Source: CAWDPQ01 sp963804245
Lineage (GTDB): Bacteria; Acidobacteriota; Vicinamibacteria; Vicinamibacterales; 2-12-FULL-66-21
Direction: 5' to 3'
DNA length: 64,000 bases
Assembly: GCA_963804245.1 (NCBI GenBank)
Contig: CAWDPQ010000018.1
Coordinates: 79,702-143,701, forward strand
The notes under the pieces were generated by a model that worked only from the letters and a program-made list of their open reading frames with translations, was not told the DNA's origin and searched no databases. The position numbers and the translations under genes are program-made. Positions within the stretch are counted from its first letter, which is position 1. Each line of letters starts with the position of its first letter. Of the stretch, positions 27,063 through 35,480 are shown piece after piece.

Positions 27063-27251
27063 TCAGTTGCGTCGCGACGTTCGGCGCGCGACACCGGCGA
27101 CGCTGACGGGCGACATCGGACGCCCGACCTCCGCCTTCACAGTCGTGGCTTGACCCTGGAAACCCGGGATCGAGAGCCGATCGCCCACCTCGATCAGACC
27201 CAGAATAATCAGCCCGATCAGCACCAGCGCGCGTAGTTTCTTGGGCGTCAT
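27063..27251 (-). CDS. Small membrane-anchored protein
   Basis: A 62-residue protein from ATG 27251, sharing one base with the DUF2092 stop (TGATG), so it is translationally coupled. One transmembrane helix (LVLIGLIILGLIEVG) lies near the N-terminus and is followed by a short soluble tail ending TSRRN. The charge pattern (KKLR before the helix) suggests that the tail faces the periplasm. Its function is unknown. The coupling indicates a role with the DUF2092 protein. Confidence 0.6.
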   Translation of the reverse strand: MTPKKLRALVLIGLIILGLIEVGDRLSIPGFQGQATTVKAEVGRPMSPVSVAGVARRTSRRN

Positions 27252-28060
27252 CACTTGCCTCCCACGATGAAGTGGCTTGGGAGCTCGCCCATGTTCTTCA
27301 TCGCCTTGAGCTCGTCGAGGTTGATCTGCCGCGCGCCGGCCGGCGGCTTGAACGCGTAGTCCGTCGTGGCGACGTCGCCGCCGGTCTTCCAGTTCCGGAG
27401 CTGGATGGTGTACTGCGGCCCGTCGGCGATTTGCTTGGACGTAATGACGTACCGGCACGGATGCGGACTCGCGCCCTGCGCAATCCAGATCTGGAAATCC
27501 ACCTCTTTGGTGCGGAAGGCGAGGTAGTCGCACTCGATGCCGCCGATGACCCCGCTGCCCAGATCCTTGACGTCCGTCACGTCGGCCATCAGCTCGCCGT
27601 GGGCATTGCTGAGGAATAGATCGGCCGCGGGCAGGGGCCGGTCGAACTTCTTCTGCAGCTCGTTCACCAGGTGATCGAGCGAACCCGGTACCTCGACTTG
27701 CGCGTAGACGTTCTTGTTCTTGCCGAGGAATGTCAGCGTCTTGCCGTCGAACAAGGTTTCGATGTCCACGAACCCGCCCGACCGCGTGGTGCGGATCTTG
27801 TCGGGCCGCGCCAGCGACACCGTCCCCGATGAGGCCAGCTCGAGCTTCTGCCGATCCTTCGTGGCGACTTCGAGAGTCGCGTCGTAGTCGAAGGCGATGG
27901 CTTGCTGCGCGCCCACGTAATCGGTCATGGCCTTGAAGAGTTGCCTGGCCTGTGCCTCATCGGCACCCGCGACAGTGCCCGGCGACCTCGCCATCCACGC
28001 CATCAGCACGAGCGCCACTGCCGATACTGCTGAGAACATGCGCCTGCGTTGACTCGACAT
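27251..28060 (-). CDS. DUF2092 secreted protein
   Basis: A 269-residue exported protein. The ATG at 28060 has GGTGAG five bases upstream; a GTG at 28066 is the alternative. After the leader (FSAVSAVALVLMAWMARSP) the protein shows the DUF2092 pattern: A-x-x-L-F-K-A-M-T-D-Y-V, YDATLEVATKDRQKLELASS, then YLAFRTKEVDFQIWIAQG. The fold is related to LolA/LolB-like lipoprotein carriers. DUF2092 proteins commonly sit with small partners, as here. The proline-rich end (FKPPAGARQINLDEL) is also typical. It probably works in the periplasm. Confidence 0.85.
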   Translation of the reverse strand: MSSQRRRMFSAVSAVALVLMAWMARSPGTVAGADEAQARQLFKAMTDYVGAQQAIAFDYDATLEVATKDRQKLELASSGTVSLARPDKIRTTRSGGFVDIETLFDGKTLTFLGKNKNVYAQVEVPGSLDHLVNELQKKFDRPLPAADLFLSNAHGELMADVTDVKDLGSGVIGGIECDYLAFRTKEVDFQIWIAQGASPHPCRYVITSKQIADGPQYTIQLRNWKTGGDVATTDYAFKPPAGARQINLDELKAMKNMGELPSHFIVGGK

Positions 28061-28199
28061 CTTCACTCACCGGGGCCTTTCCCGTGACGGTGGTCTCGGT
28101 CGTGATCTCCGGAGGAGGTTCCGAAGGCATTCCGTCACGAGGAGCGATTATAGGACGCGTCACGACTGATGAACCATCGTCCTTCGATCCTACTACCAG

Positions 28200-28384
28200 C
28201 TAACGCGCCGCCCCGTGGAGACACGCCAGGAGATCGTTGAAATCTGCAGGCGGCGGTGCCTCGAAGGTCATCGTCCGGCCATCAGTCGGATGCTGGCATC
28301 TCAGCCGGTAGGCGTGCAGCGCCTGACTGCCGAAGGCGATGGGTCGCAGCGCGTCGGGACCGTAAACATACCGCTCCTCCCCCA
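28200..28384 (-). pseudogene. RluA-family pseudouridine synthase, C-terminal fragment
   Basis: About 60 residues ending at 28200: QALHAYRLRCQHPTDGRTMT, then FEAPPPADFNDLLACL. The sequence QALHAxRL-HP-x-TG-x-FEAP-x-P-x-DF-x-x-LL is the standard end of RluA/RluD enzymes. The catalytic domain with the HRLD motif is absent; the frame ends near 28385 beside a tRNA-like fragment. This is an insertion junction and not a working enzyme. Confidence 0.6.
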
Positions 28385-28399
28385 CATTGAAAGGATTGG

Positions 28400-28460
28400 C
28401 TCGCCCCCCTCTCTCTGCGCAGGGATTCGAACCCCGATACCGTGGGTCCCGAGAGCGGTG
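28400..28460 (-). repeat. tRNA 3'-end fragment (Ser-like variable arm and T-arm)
   Basis: On the minus strand GGACCCACGGTATCGGGG is followed by TTCGAATCCCTGCGCAGAGA. The T-arm CGGGG-TTCGAAT-CCCTG pairs (with one G-T wobble), and the preceding bases look like the long variable arm of a serine tRNA. No D-arm or anticodon arm is found further on. It is probably the att remnant of an element that used a second tRNA gene. The rest of 28385-28642 shows no gene. Confidence 0.4.
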
Positions 28461-28642
28461 AATGGGTGGGATCTGTGCCGGTCCACTCTGTTTTGTTCGA
28501 GTTTTCGGCGTTACCGTTTCAGTACGTTGCACTCCGTTCTGCTTTGTTCATGCACAAAGTGTCTCGTTGTGTCTCGGGCTCCGATGAGTCCTGGCGGCGG
28601 ACTTGAGCGATTTGAGACCGACGTGGACGCGATCTCTGCAAG

Positions 28643-31147
28643 CTATTCGTATTTCAACGCCCTCATCGGATCCACCCGTGACGCACGGTGCGCGGGGATG
28701 AAGCCGGCGCATAGCGCGACCAGCGCGACCGCAACGGCCGAGAGCGCCAGCACTGTCGGATCGGCACCGGTCATCTGAAAGAGCATCGACTGCGCCGCTT
28801 TGCCGACGGCGAGCGCGCCGGCGAGGCCAGCGAGCGCTCCCACGAGCGTCATGATCGCAACCTGACGCAGCACCATGCCGCGAACGCGGTCGGGCGCGGC
28901 TCCAAGCGCCATGCGGAGGCCGATCTCGCGCGTGCGCTGCGCGACGGTATAGGCGAGGACGCCATAGAGACCGATCGCCGCCAGCAGCGTTGCCAGAAGC
29001 GCAAATGCCGCCGAGAGCGTCGTCATCATGCGATCGAGATACGTGTTGTTGCGGACCTGTTCGGGAAGCGTCTCGAGCTCCTCGATGGGTAGATTCGGAT
29101 CCAGCCGCTTCACAGCGGCTGTGATCGCCGACGCCGCCTGCGCGACATCGCCGGAAGTGCGCACGTAAACGTGCATCCCGCCTAGCCCCTCGTCCTGCCG
29201 ATACGGCACGAAGAATTGCGGCGGGACCGTCTGCTTCACTTCGCTGTACTTCGCATCCTCGACGACTCCGACGATCGTCGTGTCGAGTTTGCTGCGGTAG
29301 CCCTCTCCCGGGGCCCATCCCATCAACTTGCCGACGGCGTCGTTCCCGAGGCCGAACTTCTTTGCGAACGTCTGGTTGACGAGGGCAACCTTCACGGAAT
29401 TCACCGTGTCGGCATTGGTGAACTCGCGTCCGGCAATGAGCGGGATGCCGAGCGCGGAGAAGTAGCCGGGACCGACTCTGTTGTAGCGGGAGCCGCTGTC
29501 CGTGTCTGGTCCGGCCTTGAACCCTTGTACGGCGACACCCCTTGACCGGTTGGTCCCCGCCAGAAGCGGCACGTTCGACATCGTCACCGCCGTCACGCCC
29601 GGCGCTGCCCGAAGCTCGTCTTCGAGGCGCTGAAAAAACAGCCGGGTGCGGTCGACCGAGTAGCCATTCAGGTCGGGCGACAGGCCGAACGTGACAACGT
29701 GATCGATCTTGAATCCGAGATCCAGTCGACTGACGTTCAACAGGCTCTTCACGAAGAAGCCCGACGAGGCGAGCAGCAGCATGGCGAGCGCGATCTGCGA
29801 CGTCGCGAGCAGCATTCGGGCGCGCGCGGCGCCCTTCGCGCCGGACGGCTGGCCCGCCTGGTTCTTGAGCGTCGAAACGAGGTCCGGCCGCGTGCTGTGG
29901 AGCGCGGGGAAGAGGCCGAAGAGCAGGCCCGTGGCGAACGTCAGGCCGATTCCGAACAGGATGACGGTGCCGCTGATGCTGAAGGCGATCGTGCGTTGCA
30001 CTTCGGGCGGCAGCAGCGAGATGACGAGCACGAGCGTCCAGTGTGCGACGACCAGGCCGGCCGTTCCGCCGAGCACCGCCAGCAGCAGCGATTCGGTGAG
30101 GAGCTGTCCGATCAAACGCGCCCGACTCGCACCGATCGAGAGCCGGATGGCCATTTCTCCGGCGCGTGCCGCCGATCGTGCGAGCAACAGGTTCGCGATG
30201 TTGGCGCAGGCGATGAGCAGCACGAACGCCGTGACGCCGAGCAACAGGCGGAGCGGCGTCTTCGCCTCGTCAGGGACCGAGCTCTGGCCGCGTCCGCCCG
30301 GCGCGAGGAGGATGGCCTTCGCGCGAAAACGCGCCATCGTCTGCGCGCTTATGTCCTTCTGCAGCAGCGCTTCGACATCATTGATGATGGCGTGATACTG
30401 CGTGCCGAGCGACGCGCGCGCGGCTTCGATGGTGACCCCCGGCCGCAGGCGCGCGAACAGGTAGGCCCAATAGTCCGTGCGGAGCGACCAACCGGTCGCG
30501 ACGTCCAGCACCGCGCGCATCGTGATCGGGACGAACACGGCAGGCCGCATCCCGATCGTCGTGCCGTCGAAGCCCTGCGGCGCGACGCCGACGATGGTGA
30601 GGCTTTGGCCGTTGACGATCACCTGTTTGTTGAGAATCGTTGGATCGAGCCCAAATCGCGACGACCAATAGTTGTAGCTGAGCACCACAACGCGCGACTC
30701 GCCGACGACTTTGTCGTCATTCGAATTGAGCAGTCGTCCAAGCGCCGGCTGGAGCTCCAACACCGGAAAATAGCTGCCAGACACGAGCAGGCCCTCACCG
30801 CTCGAAGTCTGCGCCTCTGAAGCGAGGTTGGCGCTGAAGCCGACATGCGCCGCGATGTCTGTGAAGACGGTTTGGGCCGTCTGCAGGTCGCGGAACATGG
30901 CATAGCTGAAGACCACCTCGCAGTCGCCCGCGCGGCCGCAGCTCCCGAAGCCGGGCTTCGGGCCGGGCGCGCCGAGGTTCACGAGTTCGGAGGGATCGGG
31001 AACCGCGAGCGACTGCAGCAGCACCTGATGGAACACTGAAAAAATTCCAGCGGTCGCGCCAATGCCGAGCGCGAGCGAGACGATGGCGATGGCCGTGATG
31101 AAGGGAGTTCTGAAAAGCGTGCGGATGGCGAGCTTGAGACTGCGCAT
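28643..31147 (-). CDS. ADOP-type ABC permease (FtsX/MacB-like)
   Basis: An 834-residue permease with the same two-core layout as the one at 22614-25103. It has helix 1 (FITAIAIVSLALGIGATAGI), a first MacB core with SGSYFPVLELQPALGRLL, three helices around VLLIACANIANLLLARSA, a second core (GPGYFSALGIPLIAGREF) and three C-terminal helices ending FIPAHRASRVDPMRALKYE. There is no ATP-binding domain and no ATPase gene nearby. Identity between the two permeases looks low, so they are old paralogs with different cargos. A transposase fragment begins about 100 bp upstream of its start, so its native promoter may be lost. Confidence 0.93.
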   Translation of the reverse strand: MRSLKLAIRTLFRTPFITAIAIVSLALGIGATAGIFSVFHQVLLQSLAVPDPSELVNLGAPGPKPGFGSCGRAGDCEVVFSYAMFRDLQTAQTVFTDIAAHVGFSANLASEAQTSSGEGLLVSGSYFPVLELQPALGRLLNSNDDKVVGESRVVVLSYNYWSSRFGLDPTILNKQVIVNGQSLTIVGVAPQGFDGTTIGMRPAVFVPITMRAVLDVATGWSLRTDYWAYLFARLRPGVTIEAARASLGTQYHAIINDVEALLQKDISAQTMARFRAKAILLAPGGRGQSSVPDEAKTPLRLLLGVTAFVLLIACANIANLLLARSAARAGEMAIRLSIGASRARLIGQLLTESLLLAVLGGTAGLVVAHWTLVLVISLLPPEVQRTIAFSISGTVILFGIGLTFATGLLFGLFPALHSTRPDLVSTLKNQAGQPSGAKGAARARMLLATSQIALAMLLLASSGFFVKSLLNVSRLDLGFKIDHVVTFGLSPDLNGYSVDRTRLFFQRLEDELRAAPGVTAVTMSNVPLLAGTNRSRGVAVQGFKAGPDTDSGSRYNRVGPGYFSALGIPLIAGREFTNADTVNSVKVALVNQTFAKKFGLGNDAVGKLMGWAPGEGYRSKLDTTIVGVVEDAKYSEVKQTVPPQFFVPYRQDEGLGGMHVYVRTSGDVAQAASAITAAVKRLDPNLPIEELETLPEQVRNNTYLDRMMTTLSAAFALLATLLAAIGLYGVLAYTVAQRTREIGLRMALGAAPDRVRGMVLRQVAIMTLVGALAGLAGALAVGKAAQSMLFQMTGADPTVLALSAVAVALVALCAGFIPAHRASRVDPMRALKYE

Positions 31148-31242
31148 AAAGGGTTGGACGAGCCAAGTGCTGCGGCGTTTACCGGCTCGGGCGTAACGCG
31201 CTCGGCCTCGCCACGAGTGGTTGCAGCCACGAGAAGCGCACC

Positions 31243-31509
31243 TTTAAGGATTTCGGCCTGCCGCGGGCGATCCGCACCGACAACGGCGTGCCCTTCGCCT
31301 CCGCCTGGGCGCTCTACGGTCTCAGCAAGCTGTCGGTCTGGTGGCTCCGACTCGGCATCGCGATCGAGCGCATCACGCCCGGGCACCCCGAACAGAACGG
31401 CCGCCACGAGCGCCTGCATCTGACACTGAAGAAGGACGCGACGAAACCCGCCGCCGCCAACGTCCTCCAGCAGCAGGCCCGGTTTGATGGGTTCATCGAC
31501 TTACTGGGC
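31243..31509 (+). pseudogene. Transposase (IS481-like integrase core) C-terminal fragment
   Basis: The fragment begins FKDFGLPRAIRTDNGVPFAS, with the second catalytic aspartate in RTDNG, and contains IERITPGHPEQNGRHERLHL, with the third catalytic acid in H-E-R-L-H. It ends LQQQARFDGF before running into the tRNA-Asn att copy. The first DDE aspartate and the HTH are missing. The last residues of the open frame are only translated tRNA sequence. Confidence 0.8.
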
Positions 31510-31554
31510 TGGCTCCTCAGCCTGGACTCGAACCAGGAACCCTCCGGTTAACAG
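31510..31554 (-). repeat. att copy: 3' part of tRNA-Asn (left)
   Basis: These 45 bp are identical to 62784-62828, which run from the anticodon loop to the CCA end of the intact tRNA-Asn. A further identical copy lies at 59655-59699. The D-arm and 5' acceptor are absent here, so this is not a tRNA gene but the duplicated core left by site-specific recombination. It marks the left end of the large island. Confidence 0.88.
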
Positions 31555-31691
31555 GCGGAACAAGAAGCGTTAGCCGACCTTTGCGGCATTGCGCTGGGCG
31601 TTGCCGGATCCCGCTCTATCACGCCTAGGATCGGACGATTTCTGCCCTTCGCTTTGTGCCGGCGCTTGCTGGCGTTTGCCGGTCTTTGGTG

Positions 31692-31716
31692 CGCCCAAAG
31701 GGCAAGAAAAGGGCAA
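31692..31716 (+). repeat. 25-bp recombinase-tail repeat
   Basis: CGCCCAAAGGGCAAGAAAAG and the next five bases are identical to 59574-59598, inside the 3' end of the tyrosine recombinase gene. Here there is no recombinase frame around it. It lies 140 bp right of the left att copy. The remaining bases of 31555-31785 show nothing else. Confidence 0.55.
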
Positions 31717-31785
31717 TCTCCTGCCAGTCGATTTCTGACTTTGCCACGCGCTCCCTGACGACTCGTTTTCGGCGAGCGCCGGGCG

Positions 31786-32730
31786 TCAGCGGAAAATGCG
31801 CTGCGCGAAGTGATAGAGGTTGCTGGCCCAGGTCTTGGGCGTGTGGCCTTCGTCGTCGACGTTCCAGATGTGCGGCACGTCGCGCTCCTTGAGGTACGCG
31901 TGGACGCCTTGAGAGATGTTGATGAGCCCGTCCTTGTTGCCGCAGGACAGGTAGAGGAGCTTCAGCTTGGCCTTCGCCGCGGCCGGATCCGGCACGAGCT
32001 CGGCGGGCGGCCTGGTGTTCGGCGCGGAGGAGAACGCGCCGATCCACGCGAAGGTGTCGAGGTGCCCGAGCCCGAAGTTCAGGGTCTGCCCGCCGCCCAT
32101 CGAGAGGCCGGCCAGGGCCCGGTGCTCGCGGTCGGCGAGCGCCGCGTACTTCTTCTCGATCGCGGGAATCAGATTGTCCAGCAGGTCTTGCTCGAACCTG
32201 GCGAAGCCGGCCACCTTCTCCGGCGCGAACTGGTTGCCCGTCGCGCTGTCGTCGGCGAGCGCGCGGCCGTTGGGGATGACCACGATCATCGGCACCGCGA
32301 CTTTGTCGGCGATCAGGTTGTCGAAGAGGGCGTCCGGCGTCGCGAAGCGGATCCATTCCGTCTCGTCGCCCCCGATGCCGTGCAGCAGGTACAGGACCGG
32401 GTACTTGCTGTCGCTCGAGTACCCGGGCGGCAGATAGACGTTCGCTTTGCGCCGCGTGCCGGTGACGCGCGAGTCGTACTCGAACGGTTCGATACGACCG
32501 GCCGGGACGCCGGCGCGCCGCGTGTTGAAGCCCGGGGGAGCGTCGGGGAACGCCCGGACATCGTCGGGGCCGAGCACGATGGGCCTGCCCATGTTGCCGC
32601 GACCCTGCGCGGGCGGAGGTCCCTGGGGCTTCTCCTGGGCCGGCGCTGCGGCAGCGGCGACGAGGAACAGGATCGTGGTGCTGAATACGTGGGCTCTGTT
32701 TTTCGTAAGTCGTCGGGAAGCGAAGGCCAT
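31786..32730 (-). CDS. Secreted esterase (esterase D/CE1-like)
   Basis: A 314-residue exported alpha/beta hydrolase. ATG 32730 is five bases from AGGAG and fits better than the ATG and GTG just before it. The leader is HVFSTTILFLVAAAAAPAQ. The catalytic serine sits in ALAGLSMGGGQTL, the acid is probably in CGNKDG, and the histidine is in DEGHTPKTWASNLYHF. KANVYLPPGYSSDSKYPVLY and LLHGIGGDETEW are typical of CE1 esterases (feruloyl, acetyl-xylan, enterochelin-esterase-like). It would remove acyl groups from plant polysaccharides or siderophores in the periplasm or outside. It is followed by ThuA and DUF1080 genes in the same direction. Confidence 0.9.
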   Translation of the reverse strand: MAFASRRLTKNRAHVFSTTILFLVAAAAAPAQEKPQGPPPAQGRGNMGRPIVLGPDDVRAFPDAPPGFNTRRAGVPAGRIEPFEYDSRVTGTRRKANVYLPPGYSSDSKYPVLYLLHGIGGDETEWIRFATPDALFDNLIADKVAVPMIVVIPNGRALADDSATGNQFAPEKVAGFARFEQDLLDNLIPAIEKKYAALADREHRALAGLSMGGGQTLNFGLGHLDTFAWIGAFSSAPNTRPPAELVPDPAAAKAKLKLLYLSCGNKDGLINISQGVHAYLKERDVPHIWNVDDEGHTPKTWASNLYHFAQRIFR

Positions 32731-32872
32731 CATCACTCCTGATGAACTCGGCGTAGCCGAAGGTTGACCAGCATGACCCCTCGGTTGCCGTGGAACCAGT
32801 TACGCGGCTACTGGACCGGCGCGTGTCATTCCCGACCTTTTCCGCCTCGCGCGGCGTGTCCGCGCCGCACTC

Positions 32873-33835
32873 TTACCTGATCGAGGTCCTGTCCGCGGTG
32901 GGAAAGTCTTTGGGGACCGGGATGGTCACCGAGCCCGTCGCGGCCCATTCCGTGCCGCGCTGAAGCAGCACGATGTAGTCGACGGAATTCATGCCGACGA
33001 TCGGCTCTTTCTGCGTCGCCCCGACGTGGCCGAGCGTGTCGTGAAACACGCGTCCCTTGCCGTAGGCGATCGTCATGATGACGGGCTCGTGCTCTCCGGT
33101 GCCATTCGGCATCGACGTCGGAGCCAGGGCCGTCGCGAGGACGGTGACGTTCTTCGCCGGGCCGCGCAGGTTGCTATAGAGCTCGTCGTTGGCGTGCAGC
33201 CACGCCGATGGCAAGCCCTTCATGATCGGGTGCTCGGGGGCGCGATTCGTGATGAGGAAATCGTGCGGGCTCGGATGCTGCGCAGTCCCGGGAGTGGCGT
33301 TGTCGAGCACCATGCGGCCATCGCGCCACCGGATCTTCGGACCGGCACTTTCGGTCCGGTTGCTATAACCGGGTGTGAACCCTCCCCAGCCACCGACGCC
33401 GATCATCTCGTTGTACTCAGGCCAGCCGGGAAACGCGTTATCCGCCGCATGGAGCACTACGAGCCCGCCGCCGTTCTTGATGTAATCCACCAACGCCTGC
33501 TTGACCGGCGCCGAGAACTCGAAGCCTTCGTAGTCCAGCACCACGACCTGATAGTCGGAGAACCTCGGTGCAAAGCTCGACATATCCTGATTCGGCGTCG
33601 CGCCTTTCGGCGGCGTCGTCTTCAGGCTCACAGCAAAGCGCCCGCTCTCCTCCAACTGCCGTTTGACGATCGGGCTGCTGACCTCCCAGTTGTGATACCG
33701 GTTGCTCTGGCCGGTGACGAGAAGCACCTGGATCGGCGTCTGTGCAGACGTCAGCCTGTTCGAAGCGAGGGGCAAAGCCGCCACGGCCACGAACAGCGCC
33801 GCGGCACATTTCAACGCGTGTACGACACTCGTCAT
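32873..33835 (-). CDS. ThuA-domain secreted protein
   Basis: A 320-residue exported protein, with ATG 33835 directly after GGGAGGT. The leader ends near LPLASNRLTSAQ. The glutamine-amidotransferase-like ThuA fold is clear: IQVLLVTGQSNRYHNWEVSS, VVVLDYEGFEFSAPVKQALV, GGGLVVLHAADNAFPGWPEY, then VIMTIAYGKGRVFHDTLGH. ThuA proteins take part in trehalose/disaccharide use and are common in polysaccharide loci. The DUF1080 protein upstream is a usual neighbour; together they suggest the 3-keto-disaccharide pathway. The gap to the next gene is about 290 bp with no feature. Confidence 0.9.
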   Translation of the reverse strand: MTSVVHALKCAAALFVAVAALPLASNRLTSAQTPIQVLLVTGQSNRYHNWEVSSPIVKRQLEESGRFAVSLKTTPPKGATPNQDMSSFAPRFSDYQVVVLDYEGFEFSAPVKQALVDYIKNGGGLVVLHAADNAFPGWPEYNEMIGVGGWGGFTPGYSNRTESAGPKIRWRDGRMVLDNATPGTAQHPSPHDFLITNRAPEHPIMKGLPSAWLHANDELYSNLRGPAKNVTVLATALAPTSMPNGTGEHEPVIMTIAYGKGRVFHDTLGHVGATQKEPIVGMNSVDYIVLLQRGTEWAATGSVTIPVPKDFPTADRTSIR

Positions 33836-34124
33836 AGACCTCCCGAATCGAAGTTCGTCGCGGGATCCTGGTTCGCGCTCGGCAAGGATACTGGATTATG
33901 GTGATCTCGAACTCGCCAAGCGGGCTGTCCGGCATTGAGTCTACGATGTGAGCATGACTCGCGATCGCGGCCCAGACGTGAAACCGTCTCATCGCAGGAA
34001 GAGGCGCACCTCGCCACCAATCCCATCAGGATTCGTGCGGCCGGCATCGGAGCACGCCAGTCGCTCGTGAATTGTTGGCGCACGCCGGCAGGGCCAGCCC
34101 CACCCGCGCGCGGTCATTGCCGCG

Positions 34125-34997
34125 CTACTCCTGCAGAAGCGCCGCTGGAATTTCTTTGATCGACTGCATCTCGATGTTGCGGTAGAACAGTTCCGATCCC
34201 TCGGACTGGAGCTGAATCTTCCCGCTCGTCAGCGGCCGCGTCGTGCCGTTTTCGTGGAGCCGGATGTTGTGGAGCACGAGCACGACTTTGCCGTCGACGA
34301 GGTGCACCGCCTGTTGTCCGACGGTGTAGACCTCGAGCGTGACCCAGCTCTTTTCGTCGTTCGTATAGCTCGGGAGGCGCGAGACGCGTCCGCCGGAGTT
34401 CGGCACGGCCTTCTCACGGCTGAACGTGCGCATCTGGCCTCTCGGATCGTAGACGAAGCTCTTGCCATCGGCCGACGGCGACGAGTGCACGTCGGCGACA
34501 CATCCGAGGATCGTGATCAGATCCGCGGTCATCCCCGGCATCACCTGGTATTCGATTGAGCGCATCCAGAAGTCGCCGTCGAGGCCCTGCTCGCCGCCCG
34601 CGTGATAGAGCACGCCACTGTCGGGCCGCTGACGATTCCACGGATTGCCGGTGCCCCACTTCAGCTGCAGGCGCAGGTGATAGTTCTCGAACGACTGCAC
34701 GGTCGAGATGCCGCCACCCGTCACGCCAGAGATGCGGATGACGGGGCCACCATCGACCGTGGTGACGGTGAAGACCTTGTCGGGATCCTTGTTGAGACCG
34801 ATGACGGTGCCGGGGATCTTCTGTTGCTTGTCGTCCATCCGCGGCCCGAGGTAGGTATCCCAGCCGGACAGATCCTTGCCGTTGAAGAGTTTCGTCCAGC
34901 CCGCCGCGGCGCCCGTGGAAGTTTGGCGGGCCTCAGTCGTGCAAGCAGCAGAAAAACACGCAAGAGCGAGAGCGGCAGCGCCGACAGTCAATCGCAT
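34125..34997 (-). CDS. DUF1080 (3-keto-disaccharide hydrolase-like) lipoprotein
   Basis: A 290-residue protein with a lipoprotein leader: MRLTVGAAALALACFSAAC with the lipobox cysteine at position 19. The concanavalin-like DUF1080 fold shows as WTKLFNGKDLSGWDTYLG, FENYHLRLQLKWG, GVLYHAGGEQGLDGDFW, MRSIEYQVMPGMTADL and KIQLQSEGSELFYRNIEM. Characterised members hydrolyse 3-keto-glucosides made by periplasmic oxidoreductases. ATG 34997 has AAAGGCGATC upstream. It lies with the ThuA and esterase genes, all minus-strand and exported, so the three may serve one glycan. It begins 75 bp from a TonB receptor remnant. Confidence 0.92.
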   Translation of the reverse strand: MRLTVGAAALALACFSAACTTEARQTSTGAAAGWTKLFNGKDLSGWDTYLGPRMDDKQQKIPGTVIGLNKDPDKVFTVTTVDGGPVIRISGVTGGGISTVQSFENYHLRLQLKWGTGNPWNRQRPDSGVLYHAGGEQGLDGDFWMRSIEYQVMPGMTADLITILGCVADVHSSPSADGKSFVYDPRGQMRTFSREKAVPNSGGRVSRLPSYTNDEKSWVTLEVYTVGQQAVHLVDGKVVLVLHNIRLHENGTTRPLTSGKIQLQSEGSELFYRNIEMQSIKEIPAALLQE

Positions 34998-35070
34998 CGT
35001 GATCGCCTTTCAGAAAAGCGTGGGCACACGCTACCACGAAGTGGCGGGGTTGAGAGACGCATCGATATCA

Positions 35071-35450
35071 GAACCCGACGCGCAACCCCGTTGATCGCAC
35101 GGCCATCGACCGGCGCCCACGCGTCCACGGTCCACCGGCCGTCGACGCCGCGATCAGGTCGTATCAGCGAGTTCGTCTGACCAACGTCGGTGAGATTTTC
35201 CGCGTTGACGAAGACCCGCGCGACGCCGACTCGCTTCTCGACGAGCAGCCCGACGATCACGTCCGGTGTCGACGTCGAGCGGTACAGATTCACTTCAAGC
35301 GCTGCTGGCCGGAAAAATACACTTCGAGGCCGAAGTCCCCAGTCCTCCTCTTCCACATCCCGACGAAACCCACGCTATGGCGCGGCGTGAGCGCGACGTC
35401 CTGAGAGCCGTTGTGTCGCGCGATCGCATGTACGCGTAAGTCGACGTGCC
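35071..35450 (-). pseudogene. TonB-dependent receptor, C-terminal fragment, frameshifted
   Basis: Reading minus-strand, one frame gives QDVALTPRHSVGFVGMWKRR, then GDFGLEVYFSGQQRL. After a shift near 35300 the next frame gives VNLYRSTSTPDVIVGLLVEK, VGVARVFVNAENLTDVGQTN and DGRWTVDAWAPVDGRAING. A last shift near 35085 gives the natural end GLRVGF. These are the final beta-barrel strands and terminal aromatic residue of a TonB receptor. The plug and most of the barrel are missing. Confidence 0.65.
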
Positions 35451-35480
35451 TATTGGCGCTACAATCTGGCGGATGATGCC

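Noticed and set aside
29699..30820. Long plus-strand open frame of 373 codons inside the second ADOP permease
   Set aside because: It is the high-GC shadow of the permease: charged, arginine- and glutamate-rich, no motif, no ribosome binding site. The same holds for plus-strand frames at 31810-32742 and 36858-38159 and the minus-strand frame at 14301-15683.
31500..31551. Peptide WLLSLDSNQEPSG shared by two open frames as a conserved protein motif
   Set aside because: It is translated tRNA-Asn sequence from the att copies, a known source of false protein similarity.
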